Positions 17,059 through 24,379 of a DNA stretch of 64,000 nucleotides are shown here, piece by piece. Every line of letters begins with the position of its first letter. Position 1 is the first letter of the stretch. The translations under genes and the position numbers were made by a program. The DNA is taken from contig NZ_BNJG01000004.1 of assembly GCF_016587375.1 (NCBI RefSeq), positions 341,169 to 405,168 on the forward strand, given 5' to 3'. The notes under the pieces are model-generated. The model was not told the DNA's origin. It was given only the letters and a program-made list of their open reading frames with translations, and ran no database searches. The DNA comes from Ktedonobacter robiniae. Its GTDB lineage: Bacteria > Chloroflexota > Ktedonobacteria > Ktedonobacterales > Ktedonobacteraceae.

Positions 17059-17616
17059 TCATTGCTCCAGGGTATCTAGCATCGTACGGATAAAGCCGAC
17101 GCTTACTGAGAGCCAGTCGAAGGAGCGCGTCCAGGCGACCCATTCCTGCTGTGTCGGCCAGCCGGGCCGGTAACGCGCTACCATGTCGCGTGGCATGATG
17201 ATCGCCCACTTGCTGCCCTCGCCCAGGGAACCCGGCGTGATCCTGACATTGAGGTTGAAGACCGTCTCTTTAGGGAGGTGCTGCTTCCAATCTGGCATGC
17301 TTTTGAGCAAGGGGTCCTGGCGCCAGGCGCTAAAAAGCGCGGGCTGGGGCTCCTTGCTCCCCTCGGCGGGTCGCAGGGTCACAACCTGTCCAACGACCAC
17401 CGAGCGCTCCCACTCAGGGAAGCGCAGCCAGACCGAGTAGCGATACTCATCCAGGCCCATGGCGGAGACGAAGGGAGTATATCCATCGCGCGCGAGGCGA
17501 CGCTGGGTATCGCTCTGCCAGAGCGCCACCATCGCGTCGAGGCGTTTCTTCTTTTCCTGTTCACTCGCTCCGGCAAGCGAGCCACTATTCACGGGATATG
17601 GTGTTGAAGCTGTCAT
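17059..17616 (-). CDS. Hypothetical soluble protein, 185 residues
   Basis: This protein was not recognised. It has no signal peptide or membrane segment and is rich in tryptophan and arginine, with a mixed alpha/beta composition (YRYSVWLRFPEWERSVVVGQVVTLRP, KWAIIMPRDMVARYRPGWPTQQEWVAW). The start has GAGGA 8 nt upstream, and the codon pattern resembles its neighbours, so it is likely a real gene. It lies 80 nt downstream of the pseudouridine synthase stop on the same strand and may be cotranscribed with it. Confidence 0.65.
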   Translation of the reverse strand: MTASTPYPVNSGSLAGASEQEKKKRLDAMVALWQSDTQRRLARDGYTPFVSAMGLDEYRYSVWLRFPEWERSVVVGQVVTLRPAEGSKEPQPALFSAWRQDPLLKSMPDWKQHLPKETVFNLNVRITPGSLGEGSKWAIIMPRDMVARYRPGWPTQQEWVAWTRSFDWLSVSVGFIRTMLDTLEQ

Positions 17617-17696
17617 ATCTTATCCTCTTTTGCGCGAGCACATCAGTGGACCCACGCTCATTCTTGTCAGCAAGCCAGGTAGCTGCGTATCCTTCA

Positions 17697-18617
17697 CTAT
17701 ACAACACGAGGCTGGGCAGACGGAAAATAGCGTTCTAACCAGGTCAGCAGGTCCGCCGTTAAGGGGGCGGTAAAGGTCATGACACGATTATCGACATAAT
17801 GGCGTAGCATCAGACTGCGCGCGTGCAGAAACTGGCGACCAAGCACGAGATCGGAGGGCTGGGGTTCGCGATATACCGGATCACCCACGATAGCCTGGCC
17901 TAAGGCCGCCAGGTGCGCCCGGATCTGGTGCGTGCGACCCGTCACGGGTCGGACTTCGAGCAGCGAGCGCGACGCCTCATGCGCCAGCACACGTACCTGG
18001 GTACGCGCCTCCTGTCCGCCCTCAATTACGACACAGCGCCGGCGATCATCGGGGTCGCGCCAAAGGGGGCCATCAATCAGAAACTCAGTATCGGGCGCAA
18101 GCTCCTGAATGAAAGAGGTAGGGAAGTGTGCGAGCACCTGTCCATTGTGAGGGAAAGCGACACTCAGGGGAGCGCGTGGCCGTGTCCAATCTGGCGAGCC
18201 TGGCTCGACGACCGCCAGGTAGCTTTTGACTATGGTATGATCATGAAATTGATGAACCAGATGCGTGCGCGAACTCTCCGTGCGTGCCAGGGCCACCACG
18301 CCCGAGGTATCTTTGTCCAGGCGATGCACCAGGCAGGGGTGTGGGAGCAGGCCTTCTTCTTGCAGGAATTGGGCACGCCGCCGCTCGCGCAGCATATTCT
18401 GAATCTCCAGAGGGGCACGCGCCCAGGCGGGATCGTCCGCGAGTTCTGGTGGATTCCACTGCTCGGGCTCCTGCGCTGCCAGGTGACGCAGCAGAGCATC
18501 CCACATCGTACCCCCATCAGTATGCTTGTAAGTGGGGTGAATGACCATGCCTGCCGGTTTATTGACGATCAGGAGATAATGGTCTTGATAAAGAATAGTA
18601 ATGCCCATCTCTTCCAT
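17697..18617 (-). CDS. RluA-family pseudouridine synthase
   Basis: This enzyme isomerises uridine to pseudouridine in rRNA or tRNA. The protein (306 residues from this start) contains the catalytic signature HRLDKDTSGVVALA with the active aspartate. It also has the early NKPAGMVIHP motif and the late VRPVTGRTHQIRAHLAALGQAIVGD motif. The longest frame starts at 18743, but a near-consensus promoter places transcription start at about the A of ATG 18617, so this start is preferred; ATG 18608 is an alternative. There is no Shine-Dalgarno sequence. The exact target nucleotide is not predictable. It may be followed in its transcript by the 185-residue gene. Confidence 0.9.
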   Translation of the reverse strand: MEEMGITILYQDHYLLIVNKPAGMVIHPTYKHTDGGTMWDALLRHLAAQEPEQWNPPELADDPAWARAPLEIQNMLRERRRAQFLQEEGLLPHPCLVHRLDKDTSGVVALARTESSRTHLVHQFHDHTIVKSYLAVVEPGSPDWTRPRAPLSVAFPHNGQVLAHFPTSFIQELAPDTEFLIDGPLWRDPDDRRRCVVIEGGQEARTQVRVLAHEASRSLLEVRPVTGRTHQIRAHLAALGQAIVGDPVYREPQPSDLVLGRQFLHARSLMLRHYVDNRVMTFTAPLTADLLTWLERYFPSAQPRVV

Positions 18618-18624
18618 GTTAGGC

Positions 18625-18653
18625 AGTATAGGGATTGAAGTCGCCAACGTCAA
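18625..18653 (-). promoter_or_regulatory. Near-consensus promoter giving a leaderless pseudouridine synthase mRNA
   Basis: On the minus strand TTGACG (18648-18653), a 17-nt spacer and TATACT (18625-18630) are followed after 7 nt by ATG 18617. The predicted first transcribed base coincides with the start codon. Confidence 0.75.
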
Positions 18654-18759
18654 TAATCCTTTCGACTGGACAATGGTCCTATCAGGCTCACCCGCAGGAC
18701 GCAGCACATAAAATTTTTCCCTCGCACAAAAAAGAGGTGGCATATCTCTACTACCATAT

Positions 18760-18787
18760 TTGCCACAAGCCGCAAGAATGGTAGAAT
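18760..18787 (+). promoter_or_regulatory. Promoter of the PAC2 / acyl-CoA synthetase-like operon
   Basis: TTGCCA (18760-18765), a 16-nt spacer ending TGG, and TAGAAT (18782-18787) are present. It is 57 nt upstream of ATG 18844. Confidence 0.6.
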
Positions 18788-18843
18788 GATAACAAATATT
18801 TGCTTAAGGAGCATTTACACAGGCAGGTAGAGAGGTTTTTTGA

Positions 18844-19824
18844 ATGTCACAGTTGCACTATCATGCCCAGCCAACCCTACGAGATCCCCTGGTAATCGCC
18901 GCGTTCCGGGGCTGGAACGATGCCGCAGAGTCGGCGACGCATGCCATTCAATATCTCGCTGACCGCTGGTCATCCGAGAAAATTGCCGAGATAGATAGCG
19001 AAGACTTCTTCATCTTTACAGAAACGCGGCCAACAGTCAAGATTACCGACGACGATAAACGCGTGATTGTGTGGCCCAACAATGAATTCCTGGCCTATAG
19101 CGCACCCGATCTAGAGCGCGATATTATCCTATTTCTGGGGACCGAGCCACAACTCAAATGGAATACCTTTGCGCAGAGCTTCTTAAAGGTCTGTAGGAAC
19201 TTTCGCGCCTCTGAGGTGATCTTGTTTGGGTCGATGCTCTCAGATGTCCCCCACTCGCTCGCGGTCCCCATCACGGGGGCTTCGTACGATCCCGCAACAC
19301 TTTCACGCCTGGAAGAGATGACGCTCCCTACCTCTGGATATGAGGGTCCCACCGGGATTCTCAGCGTGCTCCATGAAGTCTGCCACCAGGCACAAATACC
19401 GACCACGATGTTCTGGGCCGCTGCTCCCCACTACCTGGCGACTACCCCCAATATCATGGTCTCGTCTGCCCTACTCACCACGCTCAACGGCTACTTATCT
19501 CTAGACCTGGACCTCGATGAGATCCAGGCTGAAGCCAGGCGCTTTAGTTCCCGCATTGATGCCATGGTTGCGCGCAATCCAGAGGCCGGCGAGTACATTC
19601 GCCAGCTCGAAGAGCAGTTGGATGAGCTAGAGAACGAGATCGAGATTGAAATTGAACTGGAGGAGGAAGACGAGGATGAGACGGATTCCCACCGCGAAGA
19701 GCAGTCAACCCCTCTGCCAAGCGCAGATGTTTTGATCGAGAATATTGAGGCCATGTTACGGATGGAACGGGAGCATCAGGGCCTTCCCTATCACTCTGAT
19801 GATGACGAGAAAGATGTAGAATGA
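18844..19824 (+). CDS. PAC2 family protein
   Basis: This protein is related to the proteasome-assembly-chaperone 2 (PAC2) fold; the bacterial members have no settled function. The 326-residue protein opens with the typical PAC2 strand (DPLVIAAFRGWNDAAESATHAIQYL) and has the GASYDPATLSRLEEMTLPTSGYEGPTGILSVLHEVC segment. A C-terminal acidic coiled region (about residues 255-290, with a run of Glu/Ile alternation) is probably surface exposed. Its TGA overlaps the ATG of the next gene by 4 nt, so the two products are made together. Whether this bacterium has a proteasome cannot be seen here. Confidence 0.88.
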   Translation: MSQLHYHAQPTLRDPLVIAAFRGWNDAAESATHAIQYLADRWSSEKIAEIDSEDFFIFTETRPTVKITDDDKRVIVWPNNEFLAYSAPDLERDIILFLGTEPQLKWNTFAQSFLKVCRNFRASEVILFGSMLSDVPHSLAVPITGASYDPATLSRLEEMTLPTSGYEGPTGILSVLHEVCHQAQIPTTMFWAAAPHYLATTPNIMVSSALLTTLNGYLSLDLDLDEIQAEARRFSSRIDAMVARNPEAGEYIRQLEEQLDELENEIEIEIELEEEDEDETDSHREEQSTPLPSADVLIENIEAMLRMEREHQGLPYHSDDDEKDVE

Positions 19825-21281
19825 ATAAAGAGCTTCATAGCCTCGAAGAGGTATTGCAACCACGCTCAGTCGCGATTCTGGGCGCCTCGCGTTCCCCCCA
19901 GAAGTGGGGGCATGTCGCCGCGCGCCAGTTGATCGAAGGGGGATTTGCTGGTGAGGTCTACCTCATCAACCCGACCGTGTCCGAGATCCTGGGACGCCCC
20001 ACCTATCCCAGCCTGCGTGATGTCCCCGGACAGGTAGACCTGGCTGTGATTGCGACCTCGTTCCCACACGTTCCCAGTTCCATTGAGGATTGTATCGCTA
20101 AAGGCGTGAAAGGTATTGTCCTGATCACCGCTGGCTTTAGCGAGACGGGTCCTGAGGGACGCGCCCTGGAGCAAGACCTTGTGGCCCGCTGCCGCGAGCA
20201 TGGCATTCGTATCATCGGCAGCAACTGCATGGGTCTCTATGTGCGTCGCTCCAAACTCAACGCGTTGGGAATGGTCTTCCCGCTTCCCGAAGGCCCCATC
20301 GGCCTGGTCTCGCAGAGCGGCAACCTGGGCATGTATTTCTACGCCCAGGCGCACCTGGATGGCTGCGGCTTTACCACCTTCTTGAGTGTCGGCAACTCCG
20401 TCGATGTCTCCTTCCCGGAATGCATGCAGTACCTGGCCGATGATCCAGAGACCAGTGTGATCGCTGGCTATGTTGAGTCCATCGAAGAGGAGACCCTGCG
20501 CCAAGTCACCAGAGATATGCATGCACGTGGCCATTACAAACCTGCCGTGATCCTGCTCAGCGGCGCGACAGAGGTGGGTGTGCGCGCCTCTCTGGCCCAT
20601 ACTGGCTCCCAGGCTCGCGTTCGCCCAGATAGCGATACCAGCCTCTTCGCCAGCGGCGTCGTACGCGTCCTACGCTCAGACGAGCTCTTCCCCGTGGCCC
20701 AGGCCCTCGCGCTCCAGCCAACAACCCCTCAGGGCGGTCGACGCATCGCGATCATTGGCGATGGCGGCGGCAGCTCGGTCGCCTCTGGCGACGCCGTAAT
20801 TCGCGCCGGCCTGGAGGTTCCCGCCCTCAAAGCCGAGACACAGGCGGCCCTCCGCGCGCTTATGCCCAGCCGTGCGACCTCGACGAATCCCGTAGACGTC
20901 GCGGGCGCCGCCGATGAGGATCCCCTCTCCTTCGCCCACCTGGCCGAGGTCTGTGTCAAAGATCCCGATGTCGATGGCGTGATCATTACGGGACTCTTCG
21001 GTGGCTACCGCTGGCTCCTCTCAGAGGACTTTGGCCCACGCGAAGAGGCCGCGGCCCGCGCCCTTGGCGACCTCGTACGCCAGTATGGCAAACCCATACT
21101 GGTTCAGACCATCTATGCACGCCACGATATCCCCGCGCTGCGCATCCTGCGCGAAGAGGGCGTCCCCTACTACGAATCGGTCGAGATCACCTGTCGCGCC
21201 ATGGCCGCCCTCTCCGAAGTCGGCCAGTTCCTAGCCAAACAGGAGAGCACAGCTCCAGCCTCACAAGCATCCATTCGATAA
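19821..21281 (+). CDS. CoA-binding acyl-CoA synthetase (NDP-forming)-like protein
   Basis: This is an ADP-forming acetyl/acyl-CoA synthetase alpha-type subunit. The 486-residue protein starts with a CoA-binding Rossmann domain (RSVAILGASRSPQKWGHVAARQLIEGGFAGEVYLINP, residues 13-50). Succinyl-CoA-ligase-like flavodoxin domains follow (GPIGLVSQSGNLGMYFYAQAHLDGCGFTTFLSVGNS, about 155-190). A second CoA-ligase-like domain completes the protein (SRATSTNPVDVAGAADEDP). The ATP-grasp (beta) half is missing, so it needs a partner or is regulatory. It is translationally coupled to the PAC2 gene, an unusual pairing that may indicate joint function. Confidence 0.87.
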   Translation: MNKELHSLEEVLQPRSVAILGASRSPQKWGHVAARQLIEGGFAGEVYLINPTVSEILGRPTYPSLRDVPGQVDLAVIATSFPHVPSSIEDCIAKGVKGIVLITAGFSETGPEGRALEQDLVARCREHGIRIIGSNCMGLYVRRSKLNALGMVFPLPEGPIGLVSQSGNLGMYFYAQAHLDGCGFTTFLSVGNSVDVSFPECMQYLADDPETSVIAGYVESIEEETLRQVTRDMHARGHYKPAVILLSGATEVGVRASLAHTGSQARVRPDSDTSLFASGVVRVLRSDELFPVAQALALQPTTPQGGRRIAIIGDGGGSSVASGDAVIRAGLEVPALKAETQAALRALMPSRATSTNPVDVAGAADEDPLSFAHLAEVCVKDPDVDGVIITGLFGGYRWLLSEDFGPREEAAARALGDLVRQYGKPILVQTIYARHDIPALRILREEGVPYYESVEITCRAMAALSEVGQFLAKQESTAPASQASIR

Positions 21282-21309
21282 TACAATAGCGGGTGATGCG
21301 CTTTTCCTA

Positions 21310-21349
21310 TGGTAGGAACCTCCACGATCGATCGTGGAGGTTCCTACCA
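21310..21349. terminator. Perfect 40-nt palindrome between convergent genes
   Basis: A 20+20 perfect palindrome, arm TGGTAGGAACCTCCACGATC, has no loop. It lies 28 nt after stop 21281 and 54 nt before the convergent stop at 21404. There is no T-run. Confidence 0.7.
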
Positions 21350-21403
21350 GCTTGGTGACCCACTTCGCGAGTTGGCTCACCTGGCAATCAAGGTCAAATA
21401 CGA

Positions 21404-22408
21404 CTATAAGAATTTCTCAGAGAAGCCGCGGCCTATGGTGGTGGCTTCTCTGACGATACGCTCGATGAGCTCCTGGGTCGAGGGGATATCCTGTATCAGG
21501 CCCGCGACCTGGCCACCCCAGACGAAGCCTTCATCAAGCTCGCCTTCCAGGGAGGCGCGCGTGTTTACCCGCCCCTGGATGTAGGGAAGCAGGCGAGCCA
21601 GGCGCTCCGGCGGCGCAAGCTGCTCCTGCTCCATCTCGGCTTCAAGCGCGAGGATCTGCTCGGCGGCCTTCCCTTTTAGCACACGCGCCGGGCGTCCGAT
21701 GGCGCGCTCAACCACCACGGTATCCGTCTCTTGCGCCTCGACCAGCGCCTGCTGGTAGGCGGGATGGGCATTACTCTCCTGTACCGCGACAAAACGCGTC
21801 CCCAGTTCAATGCCTTCCGCGCCCAGGGCCAGGGCCGCGACAAGCCCTCGTCCATCGGCGATGCCTCCGCTGGCCAGCACGGGGATGCTGACCGCGTCCA
21901 CCACGCGTGGCGTGAGCACCATTGTTCCGATATCGTCACGTCCCAGGTGACCACCGCCCTCAAAGCCTACGGCGATGACGGCATCCGCGCCCAGAGCTTC
22001 GGCCTTGCGCGCCGCACGTACCCCCGCGACTAATACCATCGTCTTCACGGGGACGCCGCTCTGCTGAATATGCTTTAAGAGTGGCTCGGGATTGCCGCCC
22101 GTGATGCTAATGACGGCCGGACCTTCCTCAAGGGTGACATCCAGAAACTCACCCAGGGGAATGTGACCGATAGGAAAATTGACCCCGAAGGGCTGCTCCG
22201 TCAAACGCTTCGCCTGCTGAATATTCGCACGCAATTCATCAGGAGTTTTAAAACAGGCGCAACCAATCTGCCCCAGCCCGCCCGCATTGGAGACCGCTGC
22301 CGCAAGCTCGGCAAAGGAGAGATGGGCCAGCCCTCCTTGCACAATAGGATAACGAATACCCACCAGTTCGGTAAAACGCGTTTGTATACGTTCTGGAAGT
22401 AACGACAT
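21404..22408 (-). CDS. Nitronate monooxygenase family flavoprotein
   Basis: This is an FMN-dependent TIM-barrel enzyme of the nitronate monooxygenase / 2-nitropropane dioxygenase family. It oxidises alkyl nitronates; some members are enoyl reductases. The family features are YPIVQGGLAHLSFAELAAAVSNAGGLGQIG near the N-terminus, AVGFEGGGHLGRDDIGTMVLTP, and SIPVLASGGIADGRGLVAALALGAEGIELGTRFVA, the FMN phosphate-binding loop. The longest frame begins with a GTG at 22423; ATG 22408 is used (334 residues) but either is possible. It is a single-gene unit, with a terminator hairpin upstream separating it from the small membrane protein gene. Confidence 0.9.
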   Translation of the reverse strand: MSLLPERIQTRFTELVGIRYPIVQGGLAHLSFAELAAAVSNAGGLGQIGCACFKTPDELRANIQQAKRLTEQPFGVNFPIGHIPLGEFLDVTLEEGPAVISITGGNPEPLLKHIQQSGVPVKTMVLVAGVRAARKAEALGADAVIAVGFEGGGHLGRDDIGTMVLTPRVVDAVSIPVLASGGIADGRGLVAALALGAEGIELGTRFVAVQESNAHPAYQQALVEAQETDTVVVERAIGRPARVLKGKAAEQILALEAEMEQEQLAPPERLARLLPYIQGRVNTRASLEGELDEGFVWGGQVAGLIQDIPSTQELIERIVREATTIGRGFSEKFL

Positions 22409-22459
22409 CGCTGGCGTACTCACTTTCTTTTTACCAAATTAGATGCAGAAATAAAACGT

Positions 22460-22487
22460 GCCTGGAATGTTGTATCACATTCCAGGC
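22460..22487 (-). terminator. Intrinsic terminator of the small membrane-protein gene
   Basis: An 11-bp perfect stem (GCCTGGAATGT and complement) with loop TGTATC is followed on the minus strand by CGTTTTATTT. It lies 43 nt after stop 22531. Confidence 0.8.
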
Positions 22488-22530
22488 CGTTGTTTCAATT
22501 GACGCCCTCTTCATGTTCTGTAAAGCTTGC

Positions 22531-22836
22531 TTAGTGCATGACCAGGTTGAAGGCCGCCGCCCCAAGCAGACTTACCACCAGGATGGCTGCGCCAAAAGCG
22601 ACCAAAGTTTTACGCATATAATTATTCATGGTCTCGTCATGCATTCCAATACCCAGATAGAAGAGGTCTTCGGCCTCGGTGCTAGCCTCCTGGCTCAGGG
22701 TCACCGTGGCAAGTTCGCCCATGCGGCTGCGCGAACTGACCACGCCTCTGGTATACAGGAACACATTTACAAACACACCGCCTACGACAAGGGCAACGAA
22801 GAAGATTAGAGCGATCAAACCGACCATTGCTTGCAT
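22531..22836 (-). CDS. Small two-helix membrane protein, 101 residues
   Basis: The function is unknown. One hydrophobic helix lies at the N-terminus (VGLIALIFFVALVVGGVFVNVFLYT, about 5-29). A polar middle with Ser/Glu-rich SQEASTEAEDLFYLGIGMHDE follows, and a second helix lies near the C-terminus (TLVAFGAAILVVSLLGAAAFNLV, about 77-99). The longer frame from 22872 is less likely because the added residues are polar and basic and out of character for a signal. It sits between the htrA and nitronate monooxygenase genes, with a terminator on each side, so it is monocistronic. Confidence 0.7.
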   Translation of the reverse strand: MQAMVGLIALIFFVALVVGGVFVNVFLYTRGVVSSRSRMGELATVTLSQEASTEAEDLFYLGIGMHDETMNNYMRKTLVAFGAAILVVSLLGAAAFNLVMH

Positions 22837-22953
22837 AGTTACACCGTCCCTTTTTTGTGTCTGCCTGAACATACCAGTCTTTTACTACTCCACTTGCGTG
22901 GTTGTTCGCACTTTCAATTACCTAGACGCGTACTACACAAGGCGCTAAAAAAA

Positions 22954-22988
22954 GAAATGCCTCCATTTCTCTTCAATGGAGGCATTTC
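22954..22988 (-). terminator. Intrinsic terminator of the htrA-like gene
   Basis: A 14-bp perfect stem (GAAATGCCTCCATT and complement) with a 7-nt loop is followed on the minus strand by TTTCTTTTTTT-like sequence. It lies about 95 nt beyond stop 23083. Confidence 0.8.
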
Positions 22989-23082
22989 GTAATGATTTTG
23001 TCAGAAAAGCGTAACTTTTCGCGTCACATTCAATAAAGCTGGCGCTCTACAAGCCTATCAACGTCTCTTTCCCATACCAATC

Positions 23083-24047
23083 CTACAAAACCACTGTCAC
23101 TTTCCGCTGTGTTCCTCCACGCAGAAATCCAATGGTGACCTTTTCGCCAGCTTTGTGGGTTCGCACGATACGCTGCAAGTCCCGAGGCTCGGTTACAGGC
23201 TCCTCATCGGCTGAGAAAATAACGTCCAGGCGCTTGAGCTGAGCCTGGTCCGCCGGGCTCTGGGAGCGAAGCTCAAGAATCTCCATGCCCCAGCGCTGCT
23301 GGAGCTGTAAACGCTGGCGCAGCGATTCCTCAAGCGTGACACGCATGCCGCCCACGCCGAGCGAGACACCCTCTGGCCTGGCGGAGCGCTGGGTGGCGAT
23401 CTTTGCCACTACACTCTTGACTGTATCCAGCGGAACCGAGAAGCCCAGGCCCTGGGCCATCGGCATCATAGCCGTCGTAATCCCAACCACGTGCCCCAGG
23501 CTGTCTACCAGGGGACCTCCAGAATTGCCGGGATTGATGGAGGTATCTGTCTGAATCAGGTTGGTCATCTTGGGAGTGCCTGGAGCCTGCAAGGTACGTC
23601 CCAGGGCGCTGACCACGCCCGCGGTAACCGTCCAGTTTAAGCCGTAGGGATTGCCCACTGCAATCACCAGCTGACCAACCCGTAGGGGCGAATGGCCAAG
23701 CTCGGCCACTGGCAAGCGCTCAGCTCCGATACGCAGAACCGCGACATCGACAGCGGGATCACTTCCCATCAGGCCTGCATCGAAGGTTCGCCCATCCGCC
23801 AGGGTTACCTTGATATGGCGCGCCCCTCGACGACATGGGCATTGGTTAAAATTTGTCCATCAGAAGCAAAAATGAAGCCCGAGCCGATTCCTCCCCGCAA
23901 CTCTGGCGGATAGCCATAGGAGCGAGAGCGGCGCGTGGCATGCTCGACATCGATACGTACAACCGCAGGTCCAACCCGCTCAGCCGCCGTCGTGACCGCG
24001 TGCGAATAGGCATCTAGCGCCAGGGCATCTTTTTCAAACGTACTCAT
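23083..24047 (-). pseudogene. HtrA/DegP-like serine protease without visible membrane anchor, frameshifted
   Basis: This is a trypsin-like protease with PDZ domain. The catalytic triad is present: His in ILTNAHVVEG, Asp in DPAVDVAVLRI, Ser in TDTSINPGNSGGPLVD. The C-terminal PDZ domain runs MEILELRSQSPADQAQLKRLDVIFSADEEPV. The two frames (24047 to about 23827, and about 23823 to 23083) join at the C4 run 23823-23826. One extra base gives ARHIKVTLADGRTFDAGLMGSDP and a continuous 321-residue protein. The 965-nt length is one short of a multiple of three. Unlike most HtrA proteins there is no N-terminal hydrophobic segment, so it may be cytoplasmic. ATG 24080 is an alternative start. It is a monocistronic unit with its own promoter and terminator. 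Confidence 0.85.
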
Positions 24048-24122
24048 ATCACATCGTGCTTTCTCGTGGAACCCGATCATGCTACGTATGTGCGAGGCTA
24101 CAACTCAATAAACTTGATAGGT

Positions 24123-24131
24123 ATTATATCA
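24123..24131 (-). promoter_or_regulatory. Extended -10 promoter of the htrA-like gene
   Basis: TGA-TATAAT on the minus strand (TATAAT 24123-24128) is the best -10 in the divergent region. It lies about 75 nt upstream of ATG 24047 and 43 nt upstream of ATG 24080. Confidence 0.6.
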
Positions 24132-24166
24132 CAACTGCTGAGACCGGAGTATCAAGGGATAGGTGG

Positions 24167-24227
24167 TCTCTGGGGAGTGGCGCGATCGATAGGTGTTACC
24201 TATTTTGATCGCGCCACTCCCCAGAGA
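24167..24227. repeat. Long hairpin in a divergent intergenic region
   Basis: The outer stem is 21 bp, perfect (TCTCTGGGGAGTGGCGCGAT plus one base). An inner stem (ATAGGT/ACCTAT) follows after an asymmetric internal loop. It lies between the start of the htrA-like gene (minus) and the start of the S53 protease gene (plus). Both neighbours therefore transcribe away from it, and it cannot be a normal terminator for either. Confidence 0.75.
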
Positions 24228-24379
24228 ATACCAAATCTCCTATGGGCGCGATTATTGGCTGGTTGGTTGCGTTATCCCTAGTAGAAAAGAAAAAGTAAGT
24301 TTCTTTTCTTTTGACGGTATGTGAACTGTGCCTGACAAGACAACTGTATGTTTTGTCGTTCCATTACTCCGGAGGATTT

